Shown here in pieces: positions 1 to 6,295 of a DNA stretch of 15,291 bases. Each line of letters starts with the position of its first letter. The first letter of the stretch is position 1. The notes beneath the pieces were generated by a model. That model saw only the letters and a list, made by a program, of their open reading frames with translations, did not search any database and was not told where the DNA came from. The DNA lies in assembly GCA_002499455.1 (NCBI GenBank), contig DALN01000141.1, positions 23,291 to 38,581 on the forward strand, in the 5' to 3' direction. Source of the stretch: Methanoculleus sp. UBA77 (lineage in GTDB: Archaea > Halobacteriota > Methanomicrobia > Methanomicrobiales > Methanoculleaceae). Both the position numbers and the translations under genes were made by a program.

Positions 1-464
1 TCGCCCTCGCTCGGCGCCTGCACCCGGGGGATCCCGAGCAGGTCCAGGAGCTCGCAGGACGACTCGATGACGTGGCTGTCGATACGGGTTGATGCGCTCG
101 CCTGCCGGTATGCCGTCTCCATATCGCCCTCACGGAGCGCCGCCTTCCAGGCCTCGTCGGCCCTGGAACGGACGAGCCGCCGCTCCTCGATCGTCTCCTG
201 CTTGAACTCCGGAGGTTTGCCGTCAAAGACAAAGACCGGGCGGATCCCCTTCTCCAGGAAGTTGACCGTCCGGAAGAGGATGCCGGAGAGGTGCGAGGTG
301 ACGCGGCCCGCACCGTTCATCAGCGGCGTGCCGTCGGGCTGCCGGATGATGGAGAGGAACTGGTAGAGCGCGTTGTGGGCATCCACTGCGGCGGTGCCGG
401 CAAGATTGTCCCACCCCACGGTCTCCCTGCAGTCGGAGAGAATATCCCTGATAGCAACGCCCAT
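1..464 (-). CDS. fen: Flap endonuclease 1 (FEN-1), N-terminal part, cut by window edge
   Basis: Structure-specific 5' flap nuclease that trims Okazaki-fragment flaps and acts in repair with PCNA. Reading leftward from the ATG at 464 gives 154 codons that stay open to the window edge, so the C-terminal half, including any PCNA-binding tail, lies outside. The protein opens with MGVAIRDIL and has VDAHNALYQF (Asp28) and VFVFDGKPPEFK (Asp81), the first metal-binding aspartates of the XPG/FEN N domain. The last visible residues are APSEGE, the start of the I-region acidic cluster (Glu152, Glu154). Starting at Gly2 after Met is normal for FEN-1, whose processed N terminus helps form the active site. 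A weak TATA-like run (494-500) lies about 30 bases upstream with no clear ribosome binding site. The family call is very secure. Confidence 0.95.
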   Translation of the reverse strand, partial: MGVAIRDILSDCRETVGWDNLAGTAAVDAHNALYQFLSIIRQPDGTPLMNGAGRVTSHLSGILFRTVNFLEKGIRPVFVFDGKPPEFKQETIEERRLVRSRADEAWKAALREGDMETAYRQASASTRIDSHVIESSCELLDLLGIPRVQAPSEG

Positions 465-512
465 GCTATCTACTCATGAGTGGGGGAAGACCCATTAAGG
501 TGGCGGTCCGCA

Positions 513-827
513 TCACCGGTACATCCGCCGGGAGAGCCCGTCGACGATCTCCTCGATGTGGCTGACCGTATTGTCATACTTGGTGCTCATCGTCTTCTCC
601 ATCTCCTCCATGTTCACACGCATGGTGCGCTCCCGCTGCACGACGGCCTGTTCGAGGCTCACGACCTTCAGGGCCAGGGATATGAGCAGCCCTCCGAGCG
701 AGAGCATCATGAATGTTGCAGCAACCGCGATGACCAGGTCCTGCCAGAACCGCATCACCAGCACGACGGTGGAGACCACCATCACGATGGTGAGAACGAT
801 GTCGCTGATGAGTCCGCGAATCTCCAT
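513..827 (-). CDS. Small two-helix membrane protein with C-terminal coiled coil, unknown function
   Basis: A 104-residue protein I cannot assign to a named family. Two hydrophobic stretches (about residues 9-25 and 30-53) are separated by a short RFWQD turn, which predicts a helical hairpin in the membrane. Residues 56-100 are polar and heptad-like (SLEQAVVQRERTM, then VNMEEMEKTM), suggesting a cytoplasmic coiled coil that could mediate oligomerisation. The start is ATG at 827. It is divergent from the presenilin-type protease, and only 57 bases separate the two start codons. The downstream neighbour fen starts 49 bases beyond its stop, so co-transcription is possible. The hydrophobic pattern and GC-rich third positions support real coding, while the plus-strand frame over the same DNA lacks such structure. 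No function is proposed beyond membrane location. Confidence 0.72.
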   Translation of the reverse strand: MEIRGLISDIVLTIVMVVSTVVLVMRFWQDLVIAVAATFMMLSLGGLLISLALKVVSLEQAVVQRERTMRVNMEEMEKTMSTKYDNTVSHIEEIVDGLSRRMYR

Positions 828-884
828 ATTTTAAAGTGATGAGAATGCATTAATTAACCTACCTAAAATGAATGGAGTTTTATA
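828..884. promoter_or_regulatory. Divergent promoter region of the small membrane protein and the presenilin-type protease
   Basis: This AT-rich 57-base spacer contrasts with the GC-rich surroundings. On the minus strand TATAAAAC (884-877) would place a transcription start near 855 and a leader of roughly 28 bases. On the plus strand ATTTTAAA (827-834) would place a start near 858. A short GGAG (873-876) precedes the ATG at 885. The two promoter elements lie at opposite ends and face each other, so transcription of the two genes may be coupled. The placement of start sites is inferred from spacing only. Confidence 0.5.
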
Positions 885-1793
885 ATGCAGATCCGCGACT
901 GGCTGCCGTTTCTCGGAATGCCCCTCATGCTCCTGTTCGTCCAGGTGATCGCTGTCGTGCTCGTTATCCCGATGCAGGCGGCGGGGCTTGTGGCGTTTGA
1001 AGATCCCGAGTCGGTCGCCAACCCTCTCTTCTTCATCGGGATGCTGCTCGCGTTCACGCTGGTCCTCCTCCTCCTGATCCGGTTCGGGGGGCGCCGCTTC
1101 ATCGCCGTCTTCGTGGCCGTCGCCATGTTCATGACGTTCGTCTACATCTTCTCGGCGCTCTCCATCATCGCGTTCGGGACAAACGACGTTGCGGCCATCG
1201 GAGCCCTCGTTGCCGCCGTTGCGGCGACGGCGCTCCTCTACCTCTACCCGGAGTGGTACGTCATCGACGTCCTCGGCGTCCTGGTATCCGCCGGCATCGC
1301 GTCCATCTTCGGGATATCGCTCGCCATCGTCCCGGTGCTCGTGCTGCTCGTGCTGCTCGCCGTCTACGATGCCATATCGGTCTACAGGACAAAACACATG
1401 ATCACGCTCGCTGAAGGCGTCCTCGAGACGAAGGCCCCGATCATGGTCGTGGTCCCGAAACGGGCGGACTACTCGTTCCGGCGGGAAGGCATCGATATGG
1501 GGGAGGGAAAAGAGCGGGGCGCGTTTCTCATGGGGATGGGCGATCTCATCATGCCCTCGATCCTGGTCGTCTCGTCGCACGTCTTTGCGGGTGCGCCTGC
1601 CGTCCTCTGGGTGCTCTCGGCACCGACGCTCGGCGCGATGATCGGATCGCTTGCAGGCCTCGCCGTGCTTCTCTTCTTCGTCAATAAGGGGAAGCCCCAG
1701 GCGGGGCTCCCGCCCTTGAACGGCGGGGCTATTGCCGGGTTTCTGGTTGGGGCGGCTCTCGCAGGTTCGACTGCGTGGCTGCCTCTGATCTGA
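885..1793 (+). CDS. Presenilin/signal-peptide-peptidase-type intramembrane aspartyl protease (PSH, family A22)
   Basis: Cleaves transmembrane helices within the membrane. It is the archaeal relative of presenilin (the gamma-secretase catalytic subunit) and signal peptide peptidase. The 302 residues form about nine hydrophobic segments. The two catalytic motifs are clear: YD in AVYDAISVYRTK (Asp162) and GxGD in MGMGDLIMPS (Asp220). A hydrophilic loop (about 188-212) joins them. The C-terminal PAL-type motif appears as GLPPLNGG (274-281). Length and aspartate numbering match what I recall of the Methanoculleus marisnigri enzyme used for the first PSH crystal structure. The ATG at 885 follows a short GGAG. 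The last 65 bases overlap the end of the convergent NOG1 gene. The physiological substrate in archaea is not established. Confidence 0.95.
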   Translation: MQIRDWLPFLGMPLMLLFVQVIAVVLVIPMQAAGLVAFEDPESVANPLFFIGMLLAFTLVLLLLIRFGGRRFIAVFVAVAMFMTFVYIFSALSIIAFGTNDVAAIGALVAAVAATALLYLYPEWYVIDVLGVLVSAGIASIFGISLAIVPVLVLLVLLAVYDAISVYRTKHMITLAEGVLETKAPIMVVVPKRADYSFRREGIDMGEGKERGAFLMGMGDLIMPSILVVSSHVFAGAPAVLWVLSAPTLGAMIGSLAGLAVLLFFVNKGKPQAGLPPLNGGAIAGFLVGAALAGSTAWLPLI

Positions 1794-2721
1794 ACGTGAG
1801 GAGGAGGTCGAGGACCGCCTCCACCCCCTCGCCGGTGAGGGTGGACATCGCCGGGTAACCCTCGGCCTCTTTGATATCCGCTTTGTTTACGACCGTCACC
1901 ACCGGCACGTCGACGAGCCCGCGGATCTCGTCGAGGAGCTGCAACTGCTCCTCAAACGAGTAGCCGCAGTGTTCGCTTGCGTCCAGGATGAAGAGGACGA
2001 CGTCGGCCGTGTTGATGATGGCGCTGACCGCCTGCCGCTCGATGGCGTTCCGCTCTTCTGCCGGCCGCTCGAGGACGCCGGGCGTATCGATGAACTGGGC
2101 CCGTGTGCGTTTCCCGATATCGCGGTGGCCGACGATGATCCCCTTCGTCGTGAAGGGGTAGGAGGCGATCTCGGGCGTCGCCGTCGAGACGAGCTTGATG
2201 AACGATGATTTGCCCACGTTCGGGAATCCCGCCACCACCACGGTGAAGTCCTCCTCGTTCACGTGCGGGAGTTTCCGGAGGATGTTTCTTGCTTCGTTCA
2301 AGAAGAGGAGATCGTCCTCCACCTGGTGGACGATCGAGGCAATACGGGCGACGGCCTGCTTCCGGGAACGGTCGGTGTCGTCGGCGGACCGGATGCTCCG
2401 GGCATAGCCGGAGCCGATGATCCTGACCTGGTCGGCCGCCCAGGTGACGGCGCCGAGGGACTTCTTCAGGCGGTCGAGCGAGAGAAGGATATCCGTCACC
2501 TCGCGGTAGAAGGGGGGAAGGCGCTCGAAGCTCGGGAACGAGCTGACCACGCTTTTCAACTTGTCGTGGATGGCGCTTCCGACCGCTCTCACGAACTCCT
2601 CATTTGCCCTGTCGACGTTGGTCTTCAGCTTCTTCTTGGCTGCCGCCCTGCGAAGACTGCGGTCGAGCACTTCGTCCGCCGTCGGAACGGTCGGGATGGT
2701 TTCGAATTCCACTGCACGCAC
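1729..2721 (-). CDS. NOG1-family GTP-binding protein
   Basis: OBG/HflX-related GTPase of the archaeal NOG1 group. Eukaryotic NOG1 acts in maturation of the large ribosomal subunit, and an analogous role here is inferred. Residues 1-155 form the helical NOG1 N-terminal domain. The G domain follows: G1 GFPNVGKSS (165-173), a G2 threonine in the YPFTTKG segment (188-194), G3 DTPG (212-215), G4 NKAD (279-282) and a G5-like STLTGEG (293-299). At 330 residues it is a typical archaeal short form without the eukaryotic C-terminal extension. I use the GTG at 2721; another in-frame GTG lies at 2712. Neither has a ribosome binding site, and a TATA-like TTATAC (2748-2743) sits about 25 bases upstream, which fits a leaderless message. 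The TAG stop lies inside the 3' end of the convergent protease gene. Confidence 0.92.
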   Translation of the reverse strand: MRAVEFETIPTVPTADEVLDRSLRRAAAKKKLKTNVDRANEEFVRAVGSAIHDKLKSVVSSFPSFERLPPFYREVTDILLSLDRLKKSLGAVTWAADQVRIIGSGYARSIRSADDTDRSRKQAVARIASIVHQVEDDLLFLNEARNILRKLPHVNEEDFTVVVAGFPNVGKSSFIKLVSTATPEIASYPFTTKGIIVGHRDIGKRTRAQFIDTPGVLERPAEERNAIERQAVSAIINTADVVLFILDASEHCGYSFEEQLQLLDEIRGLVDVPVVTVVNKADIKEAEGYPAMSTLTGEGVEAVLDLLLTFRSEAATQSNLREPPQPETRQ

Positions 2722-2760
2722 AACCTAATGTATTTAAACAACGTATAATGAGTGATAAAT
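2722..2760. promoter_or_regulatory. Overlapping divergent promoters of the NOG1 GTPase and the HTH-CBS regulator
   Basis: Only 39 bases separate the two start codons. On the plus strand TATTTAAA (2731-2738) is centred about 26 bases before the ATG at 2761. On the minus strand TTATAC (2748-2743) is centred about 25 bases before the GTG at 2721. Neither gene has a Shine-Dalgarno match in the remaining space. The elements interleave, so TBP/TFB could probably occupy only one at a time, and both transcripts would be leaderless. This is inferred from position and composition. Confidence 0.55.
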
Positions 2761-3639
2761 ATGGATCTTTCCCCGATTCAGAAGGATATCCTGATAACTC
2801 TGATTACCCTATACCATCAGTCTTCCCACTCTATAAAAGGTGAGGAGATCGCGGACGTGCTCAAGCGCAACCCCGGCACCGTCCGCAACCAGATGCAGGC
2901 ATTGAAGGCGCTCGGCCTTGTCGACGGCGTCCCCGGTCCCAAAGGCGGTTACAGCCCGACCGCACGCGCGTACAAGGAGCTGAACCTCGGGGATCTTGAG
3001 AGCCAGTTCGAGGTGCCGATCTTCCGCGACGGCGAGAAGGTGAAGGGCGTCCGGGTCGTCGAGCTCGACTTCACCACCCTCTGCCACCCCGACCTCTGCC
3101 AGGCGATGGTCCGGATCATGGGGAGTGTGAAACTCTTCCGCGTGGGGGATATGGTCACGATCGGGCCGACGCCGGTGAACAAACTTGTCGTCCGGGGGGA
3201 GATCTACGGGATGGACGAGAACCAGCAGGCGCTCCTCTTCAGCGTCTCGGAGATGATCTCTCTCCCCAAGAAGCCGATCAAGCATTACATGACTTCGCCG
3301 CTCCTGACCCTGCCGCCGGACGCCACGTTCCGGGATGCGATACGGCTCTTTAACACGCACCGGATCCACGGGGCGCCGGTGGTGGAGAACGGCACCCTCG
3401 CGGGCATCGTGACGCTGAGCGATATCGCCCGGGGCCTCGATGAGGGCCTGACACTGGATGCGCCCGCGTCAGAGGTCATGACCACCGATGTGGTGGAAGC
3501 ACCGTCGTCAACCCGGCTCTATGAGATCGTGGGCCGGTTCAAGGAACGGGAGATCGGGAGGGTGGTAGTGGTCGAGGACGGGAAGCCCGTCGGGATCGTT
3601 ACCCAGACCGATATTATTCGGGTCTTTCCCTCACTTTGA
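2761..3639 (+). CDS. HTH-domain transcriptional regulator with two C-terminal CBS domains
   Basis: Predicted DNA-binding regulator whose CBS pair probably senses an adenosyl ligand such as AMP, ATP or SAM; the ligand is not visible from sequence. Residues 5-65 form a winged helix (IKGEEIADVLKRNPGTVRNQ is the recognition region, followed by a GGYSPT wing). Residues 80-165 are a middle domain rich in beta strand. CBS1 spans about 175-230 (MTSPLLTLPPDATFRDAI, then APVVENGTLAGIVTLSDIA) and CBS2 about 237-290 (SEVMTTDVVEA, then GKPVGIVTQTDII). This arrangement fits the archaeal COG2524-type family. I prefer the ATG at 2761 to the in-frame GTG at 2752 because the TATA element is ideally spaced for a leaderless start there. 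It could regulate the divergent GTPase or itself, but no target is demonstrated. Confidence 0.88.
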   Translation: MDLSPIQKDILITLITLYHQSSHSIKGEEIADVLKRNPGTVRNQMQALKALGLVDGVPGPKGGYSPTARAYKELNLGDLESQFEVPIFRDGEKVKGVRVVELDFTTLCHPDLCQAMVRIMGSVKLFRVGDMVTIGPTPVNKLVVRGEIYGMDENQQALLFSVSEMISLPKKPIKHYMTSPLLTLPPDATFRDAIRLFNTHRIHGAPVVENGTLAGIVTLSDIARGLDEGLTLDAPASEVMTTDVVEAPSSTRLYEIVGRFKEREIGRVVVVEDGKPVGIVTQTDIIRVFPSL

Positions 3640-3690
3640 TCCCCTCCCCGTTCTGAATTTTCCACTCTAACCCCTCTGGAGACAGATAAG

Positions 3691-3698
3691 TATTTATA
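3691..3698 (+). promoter_or_regulatory. TATA box of the histone gene
   Basis: TATTTATA lies in a short AT-rich stretch after the regulator gene. It is centred about 89 bases upstream of the histone ATG. Transcription would start near 3720, giving a leader of about 60 bases, unusually long compared with other promoters in this window. Confidence 0.6.
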
Positions 3699-3727
3699 TG
3701 AGAATACCTATGGTGCTTCTGTCAAAC

Positions 3728-3760
3728 GAGTTCTGTTTGAGAGTACATTTCACAGAACTC
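3728..3760 (+). promoter_or_regulatory. Perfect inverted repeat in the histone leader (possible RNA hairpin or operator)
   Basis: GAGTTCTGT (3728-3736) and ACAGAACTC (3752-3760) are exact 9-base inverted repeats around a 15-base spacer. They fall at the predicted 5' end of the histone mRNA, between the TATA box and the GGGGG ribosome binding site (3769-3773). As RNA this would be a 9-bp stem with a 15-nt loop. As DNA the half-sites are about two helical turns apart, as expected for a dimeric repressor. The sequence alone does not decide between these. Confidence 0.5.
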
Positions 3761-3783
3761 AATGAAAAGGGGGAAATGAGATC

Positions 3784-3993
3784 ATGACTGATATACCTCT
3801 GGCACCCGTTGGCAGAATCGTGAAAAAGTCCGGCGCGGAACGTGTGAGTTCCGATGCCAATGAAGAGCTCGCAAAACTGATGGAGCAGTACGCTTCCAGG
3901 ATCGCAAAAGAGGCCATCAAACTCGCGGGTCATGCGGGCAGAAAGACGGTCAAGGCAACCGACGTCCGGATGGCGGCCGAGACTGTCAGGTAA
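3784..3993 (+). CDS. Archaeal histone
   Basis: DNA-wrapping histone-fold protein that dimerises and assembles into hypernucleosomes or tetramers on the chromosome. The 69 residues form a single histone fold with no tails: a short helix after LAPVGRIVKKSGAERVS, a long central helix (SDANEELAKLMEQYASRIAKEAIKLAGHAG), and the RKTVKATDVRMAAE loop and helix, where the K-A-T-D segment is a family hallmark. The ATG at 3784 has a good upstream GGGGG ribosome binding site (3769-3773). The gene stands alone between the CBS regulator and the PRC-barrel gene, with its own TATA box and a structured leader. A five-codon open frame (MKRGK, 3762-3779) overlaps the ribosome binding site. A T-rich run (4008-4020) after the stop may terminate transcription. 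Confidence 0.97.
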   Translation: MTDIPLAPVGRIVKKSGAERVSSDANEELAKLMEQYASRIAKEAIKLAGHAGRKTVKATDVRMAAETVR

Positions 3994-4252
3994 CCCGATC
4001 CTGGCTCTTATCTTTTCGTTCAGCAACATATTCCGCCGCCCGGTCCGGAGGGTCCGCCCTGCGGCCCAGGCGGATTCATTCCTGTACACCCGATATTCGT
4101 GGGGATAGGCCTGCAGCAGCCCTGCCTGTCGGAAACGGTATCCAAAGGGAGCCCAAAATCCGATCTTATGCCTGCAGGGGACGGTCACGGCGATCCTGCC
4201 TGACGTAGATCCCGGAAAACCGATTTTGCGGCGTTTCGAGGATTTGGAATCC
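3994..4252. other. Gene-poor spacer between the histone and the PRC-barrel gene
   Basis: No convincing gene or RNA is visible. The spacer has a T-rich run just after the histone stop (TCTTATCTTTTCG, 4006-4018), two copies of GCCTGCAG near 4109 and 4169, and a 6-base inverted repeat AGGATT-TGG-AATCCT (4239-4253) abutting the next TATA box. The minus strand is open across the whole spacer and reads as moderately protein-like, but third positions are less GC-biased than in the neighbouring genes and the frame also runs through the histone gene. A decayed gene fragment is possible. Confidence 0.35.
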
Positions 4253-4260
4253 TTAAAATA
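4253..4260 (+). promoter_or_regulatory. TATA box of the PRC-barrel gene
   Basis: TTAAAATA is centred about 26 bases before the ATG at 4283. There is no ribosome binding site in between, so the transcript is probably leaderless. The element directly abuts the inverted repeat AGGATT/AATCCT (4239-4253), which occupies the BRE position and could bind a regulator. Confidence 0.5.
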
Positions 4261-4282
4261 GTACAAACGCCCCACGTTCTGT

Positions 4283-4540
4283 ATGAGCAAAACCTTCTGC
4301 CATACCCTTGCCAAGAAGCGAGTGATGAGTGACGACGGCGTACTCATCGGGACCCTCAAGAACATCATGGTCGACCTCGATACCGGGGCGATCGTCGACC
4401 TGATCGTCATACCGGACAAGACATTCAGGACCGAGGGCTACAGGATGGAAGAGGACAGGATGCTCGTACCGTTCGAGGCGGTAAAGAACGTAAAAGATTA
4501 TATCGTCGTCAAGCGCGACCTGCTGAAGAGATCTGGATAA
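4283..4540 (+). CDS. PRC-barrel domain protein
   Basis: An 85-residue stand-alone PRC-barrel protein. The PRC barrel is a small beta fold shared by photosynthetic reaction-centre H subunits, the RimM C-terminal domain and many short archaeal proteins, usually mediating protein or RNA contacts. Visible features are GVLIGTLKNIMVDLDTGAIV (the G-x-V-x-D and D-x-x-x-G-x-I turn typical of the fold), LIVIPD, a basic and acidic linker (KTFRTEGYRMEEDR), and MLVPFEAVKNVKDYIVVKR, where the VPFEAV strand is characteristic. The start ATG follows a TATA box at leaderless distance. The final 43 bases overlap the 3' end of the convergent phosphatase gene. The specific role is unknown. Confidence 0.85.
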   Translation: MSKTFCHTLAKKRVMSDDGVLIGTLKNIMVDLDTGAIVDLIVIPDKTFRTEGYRMEEDRMLVPFEAVKNVKDYIVVKRDLLKRSG

Positions 4541-5220
4541 TACTTTTTTACCGCCTCCACAAACCCGTCCCCGTAGGCCGCCTCGGTGACCCAGTCGGCC
4601 GCCGCTTGGGTCGGAGCCGGGGCGTTTCGCACTGCGACGCCGATGCCGGCCACCTCGAGCATCTCGATGTCGTTCTCCGAGTCGCCGACGGCCATCATCT
4701 CCGAGGGGCGGATTCCCATATCTCCGGCGAGCTCGCGGAGCGCCGTGCCCTTGTTCACGCCGAGGGCCTGGAGGTGGATGGCAAACCCGGTATCGAGCAC
4801 CCTGACCGGGTGGTGGTGGTCGCGGATGACCGCCCGCGCCTCCTCAGGGTCGATGTTCCGGGCGAAGGCGACGTCGGCGAACCGGTACTGCGCGCCGAAG
4901 AGTTCGAGTTCGGTGCCTTTTCTCGCAAAATGGTCGGCGAGGGTCTCGAAGGCCGCTAGGCAGGCCTTCTGGTCGCCGGGGATCTGGAGGGTGCCGCCGA
5001 ACGTCCGGCGGTAGACACCGCCGTTCTCGCCGATGATGGTCCCGTCCGTTCCGACCATCTTGCAGAGGCCGTCCATGAAGCAGACGGTGTTGCCGCTTGC
5101 AAGGACGACCTCAATCCCGGCGTCGACGAGGGTCCGGATGGCCTCGATGGCCCCCGTGTTGATCCGCCGCCGCCGGTCGGTGATGGTGCCGTCGACGTCT
5201 GTAACGAGCGCCTTTAGCAC
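4498..5220 (-). CDS. HAD-family phosphatase, archaeal phosphoglycolate phosphatase type
   Basis: Predicted Mg-dependent phosphatase (2-phosphoglycolate to glycolate and phosphate) of the archaeal HAD-IIB group. Residues show all four HAD motifs: motif I DVDGT with nucleophile Asp8 and acid Asp10; motif II SGN (42-44); motif III Lys157 (NKGTAL); motif IV GDSEND (179-184). The IIB-type cap lies between about 80 and 150. At 240 residues it matches the family. The GTG start at 5220 overlaps the end of radA by 7 bases, so translation is probably coupled and the gene is the distal member of the radA transcript. Its own 3' end overlaps the PRC-barrel gene by 43 bases. HAD specificity is hard to read from sequence, so another small phosphorylated substrate remains possible. 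Confidence 0.85.
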   Translation of the reverse strand: MLKALVTDVDGTITDRRRRINTGAIEAIRTLVDAGIEVVLASGNTVCFMDGLCKMVGTDGTIIGENGGVYRRTFGGTLQIPGDQKACLAAFETLADHFARKGTELELFGAQYRFADVAFARNIDPEEARAVIRDHHHPVRVLDTGFAIHLQALGVNKGTALRELAGDMGIRPSEMMAVGDSENDIEMLEVAGIGVAVRNAPAPTQAAADWVTEAAYGDGFVEAVKKYYPDLFSRSRLTTI

Positions 5221-6188
5221 GGTTTGAGCCCTGCCTGTTCGACCATGAAGGGGGCTTCGCCTTCGGGGAGGTTGGGGCTGTCGACCAGGCGGGCAACCCT
5301 CTTGCCGCCCTTGCTCTTCCTGAGGTAGAGCCGGAATGTCGCGGTGTGCCCGACGATGTTGCCGCCGATCGGTTTCGTGGGGTCGCCGAAGAGGACGCCG
5401 GGGTTCGACATCACCTGGTTGGTCACGAGGCCGACGGCGTTGTGGTCGTCGATCAGTTTGAACAGGTCATGCATGTGCCGGTTCAGCTTCTGCTGCCGGG
5501 GGGCGAGGGTGCCGCGGCCCGCGTACTCCGACCGGAAGAGGGACGTCAGCGAGTCGATGATGAAGAGCCTGATCGGGTAGTCGGAGCTGCGGAGGTCGTT
5601 TGCGAGCTCGCGTGCGGTGTCGAGGAGCAGCATCTGGTGGTCGGAGCTGTGCGCCCGTGCGACGTGGATCCGCTCGAGAACCTCATCGATCGTGCCGAGA
5701 TCCGCCTCTTCGGGGAGGCCGGCGAGCATCTGCTCGATACGCTCCGGGCGGAATGTGTTCTCGGTATCGACGTAGATGACCCCGCCGTGCAGCCCGCCGA
5801 GTTCTTCGGGGAGCTGGGCGTTGACGGCCATCTGGTGGACGAGCTGGCTCTTCCCGGACCCGAACTCGCCGTAGACTTCCGTGATCGCCTGGGTCTCGAG
5901 ACCGCCGCCGATCAGCTCGTCGAACTCGGGGACCAGGGTCTTGAGTTTCTTGATATCCTTCCTCTTATCCAGGATATCGCGGCCGGTCTTGAACCCGCCG
6001 ATATCCGCCATCTTCCGGGCGGCCAGGATCACCTTCTTTGCAGTTGCTTCGCCTATCTCCGCCGCCTCGGCGAGATCGGACGTGGTGGCCGTTGCGACGC
6101 TCTCGACGGTCCCGTATCCGGCCTCCCGGAGTTTTTCTGCAGTGGTTGCCCCGACGCCGGGTAAATCTTCAAGATCAATCTCTGACAT
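5214..6188 (-). CDS. radA: DNA repair and recombination protein RadA
   Basis: Archaeal RecA/Rad51 recombinase that forms filaments on single-stranded DNA and catalyses strand exchange. The 324 residues contain an N-terminal helix-hairpin-helix DNA-binding domain (about 5-60, LEDLPGVGATTAEKL), a linker, and the ATPase core. Walker A is GEFGSGKS (107-114), Walker B LFIID (208-212). L1 lies around 220-232 (RSEYAGRGTLAPRQQ) and L2 around 258-282 (QVMSNPGVLFGDPTKPIGGN). The ATG at 6188 is preferred to the in-frame GTG at 6200, because GTGAGG (6200-6195) then serves as its ribosome binding site. It is followed, with a 7-base overlap, by the phosphatase. A separate promoter lies in the 107-base gap upstream. 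The sequence is complete and typical. Confidence 0.97.
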   Translation of the reverse strand: MSEIDLEDLPGVGATTAEKLREAGYGTVESVATATTSDLAEAAEIGEATAKKVILAARKMADIGGFKTGRDILDKRKDIKKLKTLVPEFDELIGGGLETQAITEVYGEFGSGKSQLVHQMAVNAQLPEELGGLHGGVIYVDTENTFRPERIEQMLAGLPEEADLGTIDEVLERIHVARAHSSDHQMLLLDTARELANDLRSSDYPIRLFIIDSLTSLFRSEYAGRGTLAPRQQKLNRHMHDLFKLIDDHNAVGLVTNQVMSNPGVLFGDPTKPIGGNIVGHTATFRLYLRKSKGGKRVARLVDSPNLPEGEAPFMVEQAGLKPC

Positions 6189-6237
6189 CTCATTCCTCAC
6201 TTGATCTCTAGGTGTGTTCAGGTATGCTACACTAAGA

Positions 6238-6260
6238 GTCTATAGCGTGAGACATAAAGG
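6238..6260 (-). promoter_or_regulatory. Promoter of radA
   Basis: Two TATA-like candidates on the minus strand, CTATAGAC (6245-6238) and CTTTATGTC (6259-6251), lie in the gap between the RPA-like gene and radA. They would give leaders of roughly 27 or 41 bases containing the GTGAGG ribosome binding site. This suggests radA is transcribed separately from the lysine-RPA unit upstream, although read-through cannot be excluded because no strong terminator is visible in the gap. Confidence 0.45.
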
Positions 6261-6295
6261 TCGCTCGCCGTGCGGGGTGAAAGTGAAGACCGGGG

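Noticed and set aside
831..1580. A 249-codon minus-strand frame opposite the presenilin-type protease
   Set aside because: Extremely rich in Glu, Asp, Arg and His, the mirror image of a hydrophobic membrane protein; no motif.
3694..4419. A 241-codon minus-strand frame across the histone gene and the next spacer
   Set aside because: It runs antisense through the histone and into the PRC-barrel gene. Only the spacer part looks mildly protein-like, which is noted separately.
6238..6254. Inverted repeat GTCT/AGAC near the radA promoter as an operator
   Set aside because: Only four bases per arm, which is expected by chance; no symmetric extension.
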